DNA from: a virus
DNA: 21,600 bases
Strand: one strand, 5' to 3'
Virus record (IMG/VR): IMGVR_UViG_3300030099_005488
Location: 1 to 21,600 of that record
Part shown: positions 7,507-13,451 of the stretch, piece after piece
Position numbering within the stretch: the first letter of the stretch is position 1
Layout: each line of letters starts with the position of its first letter
Notes under the pieces: model-generated
Databases searched by the model: none
What the model saw: the letters and a program-made list of their open reading frames with translations, nothing else
What the model was told of the DNA's origin: nothing
Made by a program: the position numbers and the translations under genes

Positions 7507-7971
7507 TTGGTACGATTTTTTATGTGATTATTCGTGAAAAACATGGCCCATGCAAGCGCAGCACAGCACCACGGCGTCCGCTCCTGGACCGATCAAATCG
7601 GCGATTTTTTGCCGTAAACTGACCCGATAACCGAGGGACCCTGGGCGTATATACTAGACTCCAGGACCTGGAAACGCGTTCCCTGGTGCATGATCTAAAG
7701 CGCTGCGGTTTTCCCTGGACCGGGCGCGATGGACCTGGGGCAGCTGCGGCGCGTAAACTGATCCTAAACTACTGCTCCAGGTTTCGTTTCCTGCGCGTAA
7801 TTATTAAAAGTTTAGCTGCGGTTTTTGCCTGGACCGGGTGAAAGTTTAGCTGCGGTTTTCCCTGGTCCTGGTGCCATGTTTCGGGGTTTTCTATCCAGGA
7901 TCCGCGCGACCTGGTACGTTTGGAGCTGCTCGAGGGCCTCGGCCCTGGGCGTGTTTAACTGTTAAAAAGTC
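7507..7971. other. GC-rich non-coding segment with direct and inverted repeats
   Basis: No gene on either strand is convincing here. The stretch from about 7545 is much richer in G+C than its flanks. It contains three imperfect copies of a GCTGCGGTTTT(N)CCTGG unit (around 7702, 7815 and 7849, the last two 34 bases apart), two GTAAACTGA copies (7614 and 7752), and 14 CCWGG sites. Hairpins include CCGAT/ATCGG (7589-7601), TCCAGG/CCTGGA (7660-7672) and AGGGCC/GGCCCT (7933-7946). Its position upstream of the terminase small subunit suggests a packaging site (cos or pac), an origin or a structured RNA. None is proven. Confidence 0.6.
7808..7870. repeat. Tandem 34-base direct repeat
   Basis: Two adjacent copies, beginning at 7807 and 7841, share AAAGTTTAGCTGCGGTTTT followed by a CCTGG core (CCTGGACCGGG in the first, CCTGGTCCTGG in the second). 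A third partial copy lies at 7702-7726. The period is 34 bases. Such short tandem units in non-coding phage DNA are typical of protein-binding arrays or packaging sites, but the binder is unknown. Confidence 0.75.
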
Positions 7972-7998
7972 AAAAAAAAGGCCCGAATAAACGGGCCT
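7972..7998 (-). terminator. Rho-independent terminator after the 65-residue gene
   Basis: On the minus strand a perfect 7-bp stem, AGGCCCG/CGGGCCT with a six-base loop, is followed by eight T residues. It ends the two-gene unit 9035-8023. The same hairpin with the same loop and T-run occurs again at 9111-9137. Confidence 0.9.
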
Positions 7999-8022
7999 GA
8001 TTTATTAGAAGTTTAACCTGGT

Positions 8023-8220
8023 TTATGTGTGCGTATAACCATCGTTTTCTATTACCAGGTATTGATTCCGCGCCTTGATAACTATAGCAGCCTCTTCTCC
8101 TAGTATTGAGTTTCTAGAGTCAATAAACTCTCCGAGCGTACCAGGAAAAGATCCTTTACTAGATTCCTCCTGGTATAACTCTAAAAGTTTTTCTAGTTGT
8201 TTTATGCTCGGGTTTTTCAT
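8023..8220 (-). CDS. Small hypothetical protein (65 residues)
   Basis: A 65-residue, probably mostly helical soluble protein with no recognised family. The N-terminal third is helical and charged (IKQLEKLLELYQEESSKG), and the C-terminal part looks beta-like (AAIVIKARNQYLVIENDG). The ATG overlaps the stop of the upstream 272-residue gene in an ATGA junction, so the two are likely translated together. A strong terminator follows. It is CCWGG-rich, with the motif falling in different codon phases. Confidence 0.72.
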   Translation of the reverse strand: MKNPSIKQLEKLLELYQEESSKGSFPGTLGEFIDSRNSILGEEAAIVIKARNQYLVIENDGYTHT

Positions 8221-9035
8221 CGCGCAGGAGGCCTTCCAATATTTAAATTAACTAGGGTATATTCTCCGCTCTTAATTTTGGCCTCGGTTTCTTTCCTGGT
8301 TTCATTTAAAAAGAGTGCTCTATATTTAGAGGTAGTTTTTGAAAAATCCCAGTGTATGCGGTCCAAGTAAGTCTTCCCATCTGGCGCCTGGTAAACTATG
8401 CGGTGTTTATAACTCTGAAAAGTTCGGCTGCCGTCTTTGGTCCTAATCTCGTATTGATTAAGACCTGCATTAACCTTAGCAACCCAGGGAAGGTTTAAGG
8501 CCTCTTCAGGTGTTGCAGCAGCTGCGGCAGGTACTTGCACACTCAAAGATATATTACCGGGTTTATTGCTGCTTAAAGTGGCCTCTTCAACCTGGCCTTT
8601 TGCAGCTGATTGCGATGAGTCCAAAAACTCTTCCAGGTTTTCTTCCAGGTTCTTCTTGTACCTGGTCGGCAGTCCCCATTTTCTTTTGTTTAATTCCTGG
8701 TCTACCTTCGATTGATCGCCCCGAGGGTTAAGAATTAGAGTTGTTTTGCCGTCTACGCCTACAACCTGCACAAAAGGATCTTTAATAAGCTTTAAATAAC
8801 CCTTGTCTTCGTTTCCTGGTTTATCCCAGTAATGATGCAAAGTTTTTTCCCAGGTATAGAGTCCATGCAAGTTTCTGCCATTATAAATAACAACTGTCTT
8901 TATATGGTCCGCTGTGTATCTCCTGGAAGATTTGCAGCGCGATATAATATGATCCGTAATGGCTGAGATCGAGGGCAGGACGGGCAGCAAGTGATGCCCG
9001 GTTGAGTTCGTCAATTCTAAATGTCCATGATACAT
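8217..9035 (-). CDS. Hypothetical protein with DUF8033-like C-terminal region
   Basis: A 272-residue protein. Residues about 1-120 are a mixed domain (YTADHIKTVVIYNGRNLHGL, then FVQVVGVDGKTTLILNPRGD). Residues about 135-180 are a low-complexity linker with an Ala run (VPAAAAATPEE). The C-terminal part (about 190-262) has the pattern FQSYKHRIVYQAPDGKTYL, then IHWDFSKTTSKYRALFL. It resembles the small DUF8033-type domain I recall from marine phage proteins; that match is from memory and needs a profile search. The leader carries the shared AACTAACTAACGGAG motif, preceded by a good sigma-70-type promoter. Function unknown. Confidence 0.8.
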   Translation of the reverse strand: MYHGHLELTNSTGHHLLPVLPSISAITDHIISRCKSSRRYTADHIKTVVIYNGRNLHGLYTWEKTLHHYWDKPGNEDKGYLKLIKDPFVQVVGVDGKTTLILNPRGDQSKVDQELNKRKWGLPTRYKKNLEENLEEFLDSSQSAAKGQVEEATLSSNKPGNISLSVQVPAAAAATPEEALNLPWVAKVNAGLNQYEIRTKDGSRTFQSYKHRIVYQAPDGKTYLDRIHWDFSKTTSKYRALFLNETRKETEAKIKSGEYTLVNLNIGRPPAR

Positions 9036-9042
9036 TTATTTT

Positions 9043-9059
9043 CTCCGTTAGTTAGTTTA
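9043..9059 (-). promoter_or_regulatory. Shared leader motif (copy 1)
   Basis: On the minus strand TAAACTAACTAACGGAG sits directly before the start of the 272-residue gene, with GGAG as the ribosome binding site. Near-identical leaders precede six other genes in the accessory block. Confidence 0.7.
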
Positions 9060-9077
9060 TGCATTATTGCAATATTG

Positions 9078-9105
9078 ATTATAGGTTTTTACGGGATTTA
9101 ATCAA
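9078..9105 (-). promoter_or_regulatory. Sigma-70-type promoter for the 272-residue gene
   Basis: On the minus strand TTGATT (9100-9105) and a consensus TATAAT (9078-9083) are separated by 16 bases. It lies between the terminator at 9111-9137 and the leader motif, so the two-gene unit 9035-8023 appears to be transcribed on its own. Confidence 0.75.
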
Positions 9106-9110
9106 CTAAT

Positions 9111-9137
9111 AAAAAAAAGGCCCGAATAAACGGGCCT
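9111..9137 (-). terminator. Rho-independent terminator after the DUF932 gene
   Basis: The AGGCCCG/CGGGCCT hairpin with loop and eight-T tail is identical to that at 7972-7998. It closes the single-gene unit encoding the DUF932 protein. Confidence 0.9.
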
Positions 9138-9162
9138 TAATCTAGTTTATGTTTAGCAGCGT

Positions 9163-10356
9163 TTAAGCAGCAACTTTGTCTAGCAGCTGCCCCGCCTTCT
9201 TTTCAAGATCAAATCGGCTATCCTGGTGGGGAATGTCACGAGCTACGGCGGTAATTGCTTGTGCTGCATCCCAGGCGGTTCTTGCGGAGTGCTGCTCTTC
9301 CTCTTCATGCCTCTTCAATGCCTCTTGTGCCATTCTTTCAGATAGGCCTACTCTTTTTCTAAAGTAGTCGATCATTTCTTCATCGGTACTAGCAAGCTGC
9401 GTTGCCTTTGCTTTATCTACGCCTTCAATTAATGCCTGGCTGTTGCCGTTGCTATAATCTTTTAACGCAGGCGCTGCTTGTTCAACAAATCGAGATAGTG
9501 CAAACTTTGTATGATTAATTTTAATCTCTTGAAAATTTTCCACTCCCCATAAGCAGCGGTTCATACAAATACCGCGTAAATACATGGTGCCAAGTCTAAA
9601 AGATTTCGCCCCTACTTCTGAATTAGAAACATAAAAGCCTCTAAACATTAAATCAGGATCGCCGTTTGGCAGCTTGCCTACTTCGATAGGATTTAGATCG
9701 TCAACCATAAATAAAAATATATCTCTATCGGATGCAAATAAAGTTGTGCTGCTTTTTTTGTTTACTCCATAAAAAGGATCATATTCCCCGTTATTATTTA
9801 GCGCTCCAGGTACCTTAAACTGCGTATTGTAAATAGCATCTTTAACACATTGTGCTACATCATGGTCATAAATCCGCCCGTAGTCCTGGCCTGTAATAGC
9901 AGCTAGCGTACCATTAGTTGAAGAGTAAGGTTTAACAAACTGACTCTTTCTATTGTTAGCTATGCCCCAGTAGACGCATTCAGCTGCGAGTGATGCAGGT
10001 ATTTTTCTCATGTAGGAGGCAGGTGCTGATCCTAAAGTTGCAACCTGGTTAAATCCCCAGTTAGTCGGCTCTGTCTGATGCCATTGTCCTGTTGTTTCGT
10101 CTTTAAACTCAACAAACATTTTTCCTTGCATCAAATTTGTTTCGCTATCCTGGCCGATAACTTTGAAGTTTTTTGAATTAACATCAACAATACAATCTGA
10201 CATAGTCCTGGATTTTTCTCTCTTGCTGCTGATTAAATCATCAAGAGAAATAAAGCGCTCATCTTCTGGTCTATTGGCCCAGTTGTTAGCTACTATAGCA
10301 CCCTCTTTAGATATGCCTTTTTGAAAAGCTGCTGTTTTATATGTAGATGTTTCCAT
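9163..10356 (-). CDS. DUF932 phage/plasmid-like protein
   Basis: A 397-residue protein of the DUF932 (phage/plasmid-like, TIGR03299-type) family. The family is common on phages and conjugative plasmids and has no established biochemical role. Recognisable family segments are the central YGRIYDHDVAQCVKDAI, DRDIFLFMVDDLNPIEVG, then FRGFYVSNSEVGAKSFRLGT and MYLRGICMNRCLWG. The C-terminal third is helical (ALSRFVEQAAPALKDYSNG onward). The length is in the usual family range. It is a monocistronic unit: the leader carries the AACTAACTAACGGAG motif, a hairpin terminator lies immediately upstream and another follows. An early role during host takeover or replication is often assumed for such genes, but that is inference. 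Confidence 0.88.
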   Translation of the reverse strand: METSTYKTAAFQKGISKEGAIVANNWANRPEDERFISLDDLISSKREKSRTMSDCIVDVNSKNFKVIGQDSETNLMQGKMFVEFKDETTGQWHQTEPTNWGFNQVATLGSAPASYMRKIPASLAAECVYWGIANNRKSQFVKPYSSTNGTLAAITGQDYGRIYDHDVAQCVKDAIYNTQFKVPGALNNNGEYDPFYGVNKKSSTTLFASDRDIFLFMVDDLNPIEVGKLPNGDPDLMFRGFYVSNSEVGAKSFRLGTMYLRGICMNRCLWGVENFQEIKINHTKFALSRFVEQAAPALKDYSNGNSQALIEGVDKAKATQLASTDEEMIDYFRKRVGLSERMAQEALKRHEEEEQHSARTAWDAAQAITAVARDIPHQDSRFDLEKKAGQLLDKVAA

Positions 10357-10362
10357 TTTTTT

Positions 10363-10379
10363 CTCCGTTAGTTAGTTAA
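10363..10379 (-). promoter_or_regulatory. Shared leader motif (copy 2)
   Basis: On the minus strand TTAACTAACTAACGGAG lies just before the DUF932 gene start. It almost matches copy 1 at 9043-9059 exactly and begins within the T-run of the hairpin at 10378-10406. Confidence 0.7.
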
Positions 10380-10406
10380 AAAAAACGGGCTGAATTTCAA
10401 CCCGTT
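10378..10406 (-). terminator. Hairpin with T-run between the zinc-ribbon gene and the DUF932 gene
   Basis: On the minus strand AACGGG pairs with CCCGTT around an inner TGAA/TTCA helix with one mismatch, followed by eight T residues. It ends the zinc-ribbon gene transcript. Because it abuts the DUF932 leader (22 bases from the ATG), no promoter fits between them. DUF932 expression must therefore come from a promoter upstream of or overlapping this hairpin, making it a possible attenuator. Confidence 0.8.
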
Positions 10407-10409
10407 TAA

Positions 10410-10438
10410 AATATCTCATAATATCGCGTATAGTGCAA
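10410..10438 (-). promoter_or_regulatory. Possible promoter for the DUF932 gene
   Basis: On the minus strand TTGCAC (10433-10438) and GATATT (10410-10415) are separated by 17 bases. Transcription would begin at or just before the terminator-like hairpin, placing it in the 5' leader. The match is weak and the arrangement odd. Confidence 0.3.
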
Positions 10439-10439
10439 G

Positions 10440-10871
10440 CTATTTTTCTTTTGGCAGCTGAACAGCAAAATGTCTCTCTGCCAGGCCTATCAAAGTTAAG
10501 TCTTCAAAACCTGACTCTTTGTTCCTGGATAGGCCCCATAGCCTAAGCTTTTTCTCTAAAATTTTTTTCTCAAGATCGTATAAGTCTCTTAATAGCGCAT
10601 TCGATTTAAGTTTATATCTGTGGTCGCGATTTAGCACAGTTAATCTTTCCCCACCATTCTCTTTCAAATCTGCGAAGAATTTACGAAGTTTTGCAAGTCG
10701 GGTAGTTTGTGTAAATTCTAAAATTCTGGCAGGAATTACGGCCTCTCGGTTGCAGGATCCACAACATTGCCCGTCAGCTAGTGGTTGTGCATTTTCTCCC
10801 TGGTCCCAATACATAACGCCTTTTTTATTATACTTTTTTTCAATCTCGCCACCACATAAAATACAATCCAT
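10440..10871 (-). CDS. Zinc-ribbon protein of phage type
   Basis: A 143-residue protein. The N-terminal ~45 residues contain a two-knuckle metal site: CILCGG (Cys3, Cys6) and QCCGSCN (Cys36/37, Cys40), spaced by a YWDQGENAQPLADG loop. This matches short phage proteins of the form CxxCG...GxCCxxCN. The rest is basic and helical (residues about 55-115: TRLAKLRKFFADLKENGG, LLRDLYDLEKKILEKKL), possibly for nucleic-acid or protein binding. The start is the ATG after the shared leader motif. It has its own promoter at 10901-10929 and a terminator after it. Function unknown. Confidence 0.82.
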   Translation of the reverse strand: MDCILCGGEIEKKYNKKGVMYWDQGENAQPLADGQCCGSCNREAVIPARILEFTQTTRLAKLRKFFADLKENGGERLTVLNRDHRYKLKSNALLRDLYDLEKKILEKKLRLWGLSRNKESGFEDLTLIGLAERHFAVQLPKEK

Positions 10872-10877
10872 TTACTT

Positions 10878-10893
10878 CTCCATAGTTAGTTAA
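10878..10893 (-). promoter_or_regulatory. Shared leader motif (copy 3)
   Basis: On the minus strand TTAACTAACTATGGAG precedes the zinc-ribbon gene by six bases. It has the same AACTAACTA-N-GGAG layout as copies 1 and 2, with one small change. Confidence 0.65.
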
Positions 10894-10900
10894 AAAATAA

Positions 10901-10929
10901 AAAGTATTCTGTATAAGTGATATTGTCAA
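10901..10929 (-). promoter_or_regulatory. Sigma-70-type promoter for the zinc-ribbon gene
   Basis: On the minus strand a consensus TTGACA (10924-10929) and TACTTT (10901-10906) are separated by 17 bases. The -35 abuts the stop codon of the upstream gene, and no hairpin separates the two genes. Confidence 0.6.
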
Positions 10930-11646
10930 CTATTCTTTTCCGATATCCCCGGCTATGTGGTGACGTAGTATAGTTCCAGGACGTAAGCTTTTAACAAACT
11001 TTCTTAACTTTTGAGCATCCGTTTCTTTCTGATCTTGCGCAGCAGTTTCATCCCACCAAATTCTAGTGTTTCCGCCGTCAGCATAGCATCCGCCTTTTTG
11101 GTCCTGCTCTATTTTTTTCTTCTGGTTACCATGCGCAGTAAATCCAATAACATAATTTCTGTGCTGCCTGGCGCATAATGGTTTATCGTTTCCGCAGTTT
11201 ATGCATGAAATTTTATCAGGATTTGTTTCTTCCGGGCATCGCACAATTTTTATACCACGCTCTGTTTTAGTTTTCTTTCCCTGCCAGTAATCTTTTTTCA
11301 CTACATAAACAGTTGGAATATTATTGTGTTTAAACTGGTGTTCAACAGCAGCAATAGAGTCCGCAGAATAATTTATAGTAGTGTATTGATCTAGCCTGTA
11401 TTTATTCTTAAACCAAAAGTAAGGGTTAAAGTGTGTGTATGTAAACGCCTCTCCATTTTCTGGTTTGCTCTCTGCTAAGGCGTCAAGATAATCGTGATCT
11501 ATCTGTATCTGCTCGCAGCCTTTTCCGCTCGCATTTAGTTTGCAGCTAAGTGGACAGGTGCCAAATTTATTTTTAGTTCCTGATCTGTAGGTTATTGCCA
11601 GGCCTTTTGTTTTTTTTCCTCGTGAGGACTCTACTGTTTTTAACAT
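10930..11646 (-). CDS. Cys-rich phage/plasmid protein (DUF7227-like) with apparently reordered motifs
   Basis: A 238-residue protein with eight cysteines in clusters suited to metal or Fe-S binding: GTCPLSCKLNASGKGC (Cys31, 35, 44), RCPEE...SCINCGNDKPLC (137, 148, 151, 158) and GGCYADGG (187). Other recognisable elements are FTYTH (68-72), NYSAD, VIGFTAHG (166-173) and LRPGTILRHHIAGDIG (221-236). These match the family I know from phages and plasmids (TCPxxC...GCYADxG...WRHNVAGDLPG...FTYTHK...CPA..C..C.LC...VIGFxAHG). In those relatives the GCYAD and WRHNVAGDLPG parts come before FTYTH; here they sit at the very C terminus. Function of the family is unknown to me. The leader carries the AACTACGGAG form of the shared motif. 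Confidence 0.82.
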   Translation of the reverse strand: MLKTVESSRGKKTKGLAITYRSGTKNKFGTCPLSCKLNASGKGCEQIQIDHDYLDALAESKPENGEAFTYTHFNPYFWFKNKYRLDQYTTINYSADSIAAVEHQFKHNNIPTVYVVKKDYWQGKKTKTERGIKIVRCPEETNPDKISCINCGNDKPLCARQHRNYVIGFTAHGNQKKKIEQDQKGGCYADGGNTRIWWDETAAQDQKETDAQKLRKFVKSLRPGTILRHHIAGDIGKE

Positions 11647-11652
11647 TATTTA

Positions 11653-11664
11653 CTCCGTAGTTGT
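11653..11664 (-). promoter_or_regulatory. Shared leader motif (copy 4, diverged)
   Basis: On the minus strand ACAACTACGGAG precedes the Cys-rich gene. A TTGACA lies further upstream (minus strand, near 11675), but no -10 sits at the right distance, so the promoter is unclear. Confidence 0.5.
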
Positions 11665-11691
11665 ATGTGAATTTGTCAACTTATCACAAAC

Positions 11692-11717
11692 AAAAAAGGC
11701 CGTCAAGATAACGGCCT
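11692..11717 (-). terminator. Rho-independent terminator after the 36-codon gene
   Basis: On the minus strand AGGCCGT/ACGGCCT with a seven-base loop is followed by six T residues. It ends the three-gene unit 12504-11724. Confidence 0.88.
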
Positions 11718-11723
11718 AATTTT

Positions 11724-11834
11724 TTATTTTCGTTTGTTATTGTTAAAATAATTGTCGGCTCTTCTTCTTAAATTTCTGTGGTCGGGGCCGTACAATAATC
11801 TACTCAACCAATTCAATAAAAATATTTTTCTCAC
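11724..11834 (-). CDS. Tiny basic protein (36 residues) with GTG start
   Basis: This frame fills the gap between the stop of the 88-residue gene and the terminator. The GTG overlaps that stop (GTGA), with AAAGGAG immediately before it inside the upstream gene, a layout suited to re-initiation. The product is MRKIFLLNWLSRLLYG followed by PDHRNLRRRADNYF and a Lys/Asn-rich end. It has an amphipathic or hydrophobic N-terminal helix and a very basic C-terminal half. YGPDHRN-type short proteins are familiar to me from marine phages, but I cannot name a family. It stops three bases before the terminator region. The spacing between the ribosome binding site and GTG is very short, which lowers confidence. 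Confidence 0.6.
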   Translation of the reverse strand: MRKIFLLNWLSRLLYGPDHRNLRRRADNYFNNNKRK

Positions 11835-12097
11835 CTCCTTTCATTTTTCTTAATATCCGCCAACATAGATAAGCCAATATAATTTTGCGTATCCGCATGG
11901 CTATGATACATCCAGTTAGTGTCCTCATAATTATCAAAACCTAAACCAACAGCCTCTAATAACTCTTTATCGTCTAACCCGGCAAGTCTTAGTAATATTG
12001 CTTGTCTAAACTGATTAGCTGTAACATCATCACCTTTGGGATCAGTACACTTTGGAACTTCAAAAGCTATTGTAAATGCAACATTGTATGTCTTCAT
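11831..12097 (-). CDS. Hypothetical protein (88 residues)
   Basis: The start at 12097 is preferred over the open frame back to 12154. Its ATG overlaps the upstream stop (ATGA) and GGAG lies eight bases before it. The protein begins with a beta-like segment (MKTYNVAFTIAFEVP), continues with a helical region (NQFRQAILLRLAGLDDKELLEAVG) and ends with KKNERR. No family recognised. It is the middle gene of a three-gene unit. Confidence 0.75.
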   Translation of the reverse strand: MKTYNVAFTIAFEVPKCTDPKGDDVTANQFRQAILLRLAGLDDKELLEAVGLGFDNYEDTNWMYHSHADTQNYIGLSMLADIKKNERR

Positions 12098-12504
12098 ATC
12101 TTGATCTCCGTTTCTGACCCATCGGCCTCTTGCAGATGAAAGTCTAGTTCCCAAACAAAATCTCCTTCGGACATACGTTCTTCATACAATTTTATTGCCT
12201 CACTTTGATACTTAACTCTAAGTGCGTCCATACCATCTTCCGTCATAGACTCCGCCTCTTCGGGTGTTAATGTTGTCTCGACCGATACAAATTGGTCACA
12301 CTTAAAATCAAGAAATACTTTGGCTCTTATAGGTTGAAGATTCTGCAAATCTTTCAACATATTAGATAATCTTTCTTTATCCTCTCTCAGAAAATATTCA
12401 GTTCGTGCTATTGAATTTCTCAAATCATCAATAGAGTCCTGTATCAACTGCTTACTTCTCAGCTTATTTTGGGCATAGTGGACCAGTTTATCATCATTTT
12501 TCAT
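12094..12504 (-). CDS. Hypothetical coiled-coil protein (136 residues)
   Basis: Residues about 1-60 are strongly helical and charged (QDSIDDLRNSIARTEYFLRE, DKERLSNMLKDLQNLQ), likely a coiled coil. The remainder is acidic and mixed (LTPEEAESMTEDGMDALRVK, GDFVWELDFHLQEADGSE). It has no recognised domain. It is first in a three-gene unit with its own promoter (12536-12563) and a leader containing a diverged form of the shared motif followed by AAGGAG. The acidic, soluble composition would suit a small phage inhibitor or adaptor, but nothing in the sequence proves it. Confidence 0.78.
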   Translation of the reverse strand: MKNDDKLVHYAQNKLRSKQLIQDSIDDLRNSIARTEYFLREDKERLSNMLKDLQNLQPIRAKVFLDFKCDQFVSVETTLTPEEAESMTEDGMDALRVKYQSEAIKLYEERMSEGDFVWELDFHLQEADGSETEIKI

Positions 12505-12510
12505 ATTTTT

Positions 12511-12526
12511 CTCCTTAATAGTTAGT
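12511..12526 (-). promoter_or_regulatory. Shared leader motif (copy 5, diverged)
   Basis: On the minus strand ACTAACTATTAAGGAG lies seven bases before the start of the 136-residue gene. The ACTAACTA core is kept, with three extra bases before the ribosome binding site. Confidence 0.55.
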
Positions 12527-12535
12527 GTATGTGAT

Positions 12536-12563
12536 GTTATAGGAAGGTGTATATAGTTGTCAA
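12536..12563 (-). promoter_or_regulatory. Sigma-70-type promoter for the 136-residue gene
   Basis: On the minus strand TTGACA (12558-12563) and TATAAC (12536-12541) are separated by 16 bases. It lies between the GTAAC repeat region and the leader motif. Confidence 0.75.
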
Positions 12564-12653
12564 CATAAATAATTAAATCCCCTTATATATATGGCTGAAA
12601 CAAAAAAAATAAAAAAGACCCACGGCCCCAATAAGACCTTTTGCTAAATAAGA

Positions 12654-12809
12654 GGTAACACTAGTATTTTGATAAGTGTTACTGTAGTGTTACCTATAAT
12701 CTCTATATATATCAAAAGCTTACAAGCGTGGTAACGCGGTAACACCGGTAACTGGGGGTTATGAAAAAATATGTTTTTCTTTCTCAGATATATATAGTGT
12801 TACTGTTAC
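12654..12809. repeat. GGTAAC/GTTACC repeat array, candidate iterons or operators
   Basis: Within about 155 non-coding bases the core GTAAC, or its complement GTTAC, occurs eight times: GGTAACAC at 12654, AGTGTTAC at 12675 and 12686, GGTAACGC at 12730, GGTAACACC at 12738, GGTAAC at 12747, AGTGTTAC at 12796 and TGTTAC at 12804. Three copies are on one strand at 8-9-base spacing. AT-rich stretches (TATATATA types) lie between and beside them. Together with 12564-12653, where I see only AT-rich sequence, this makes a 341-base gap without a gene. It could be a replication origin or a repressor array. Confidence 0.65.
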
Positions 12810-12835
12810 AAAAAAGAGGCGGCATTGCTGCCGCC
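12810..12835 (-). terminator. Rho-independent terminator after the 153-residue gene
   Basis: On the minus strand a GGCGGC/GCCGCC stem with a six-base loop is followed by CTCTTTTTTG. It ends the single-gene unit at 12846-13307. Confidence 0.85.
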
Positions 12836-12845
12836 CCTGGTGTGA

Positions 12846-13307
12846 TTATGACTTCAAGTATTTAATTAAAGCCTCAGTACGCATTCTATGCGCTCTTCCT
12901 CGACCAAAAAGATGCCCAGTTTCAGGTGGCTGTACCTTAAATTTACGCAATAAATCATCAACAATACTTTCTGTATTGATGCCCCTAAAACTTTTTACTA
13001 TCTTACCATTCAAGGTTATTGTAGATTTAGGTGAAGATAAGTCACTTTTATGCTCTCTAATAAAGTGCTCTAAATACGCCCTTGGAAAACAACCTTTTCC
13101 TTCAAAATTTTCTTTACGATTAAAATACCATGGTTTGTAAAATGCATAGTTATCTCCAAGCATTTGCCATAATGTTCGCTCTGAAACTTTTGGTAGAAAA
13201 CTTTTTATCTTTTTTGACATGATTGTATCAAACTGATCTGCTTTCTTCTCAAGCCTTTGAATATACCAATAAGCCGTGGTTAAGGGTTTATATTTTTTCT
13301 TAGACAT
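12846..13307 (-). CDS. Hypothetical basic protein (153 residues)
   Basis: A basic protein without a recognised family. It starts MSKKKYKPLTTAYWYIQRLE and contains helical stretches (VSERTLWQMLGDNYAFYKPW, IVDDLLRKFKV) and a basic C-terminal part (GHLFGRGRAHRMRTEALIKY). The SERTLWQMLG region could be part of a DNA-binding helical fold, but the match is not strong. It is a monocistronic unit with the best promoter in the window (13419-13447), a leader of about 105 bases, the shared leader motif, and a terminator. Its gene borders the GTAAC repeat array, so a role as origin- or operator-binding protein can be imagined but is not shown. Confidence 0.8.
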   Translation of the reverse strand: MSKKKYKPLTTAYWYIQRLEKKADQFDTIMSKKIKSFLPKVSERTLWQMLGDNYAFYKPWYFNRKENFEGKGCFPRAYLEHFIREHKSDLSSPKSTITLNGKIVKSFRGINTESIVDDLLRKFKVQPPETGHLFGRGRAHRMRTEALIKYLKS

Positions 13308-13315
13308 TTGTCTAC

Positions 13316-13332
13316 TCCTTTAGTTAGTTAAA
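13316..13332 (-). promoter_or_regulatory. Shared leader motif (copy 6)
   Basis: On the minus strand TTAACTAACTAAAGGAG precedes the 153-residue gene. It matches the core of copies 1-3. Upstream in the same leader a small GCCGA/TCGGC hairpin lies near 13349-13360. Confidence 0.68.
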
Positions 13333-13418
13333 GTTAATATTCGATCATCGCCGATTTCGGCTACGAATGGATTCCAACGATGTCAAATAGCAAAACAACT
13401 TTTTCAAGCTGTAAAACC

Positions 13419-13447
13419 ATTATAACATATATATAGGATAATGTCAA
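13419..13447 (-). promoter_or_regulatory. Full-consensus sigma-70 promoter
   Basis: On the minus strand TTGACA (13442-13447), a spacer of exactly 17 bases and TATAAT (13419-13424) match the E. coli consensus at all twelve positions. It drives the 153-residue gene. The transcript would carry a leader of about 105 bases. Confidence 0.88.
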
Positions 13448-13451
13448 CCCA

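Noticed and set aside
7543-7617. Plus-strand 24-codon frame starting MAHASAAQHH
   Set aside because: No ribosome binding site, wrong strand for the genome, very short.
7807-7870. CRISPR-like array from the 34-base repeats
   Set aside because: Only two to three adjacent, imperfect copies with no spacers of regular length and no cas genes.
7396-8022. tRNA gene or att site in the large gene-free junction
   Set aside because: No cloverleaf, T-loop sequence or integrase gene could be seen; the hairpins do not fit tRNA geometry.
12654-12809. Second parS-type or other partition site in the GTAAC repeats
   Set aside because: The cores do not match the ParB consensus and no partition gene is nearby.
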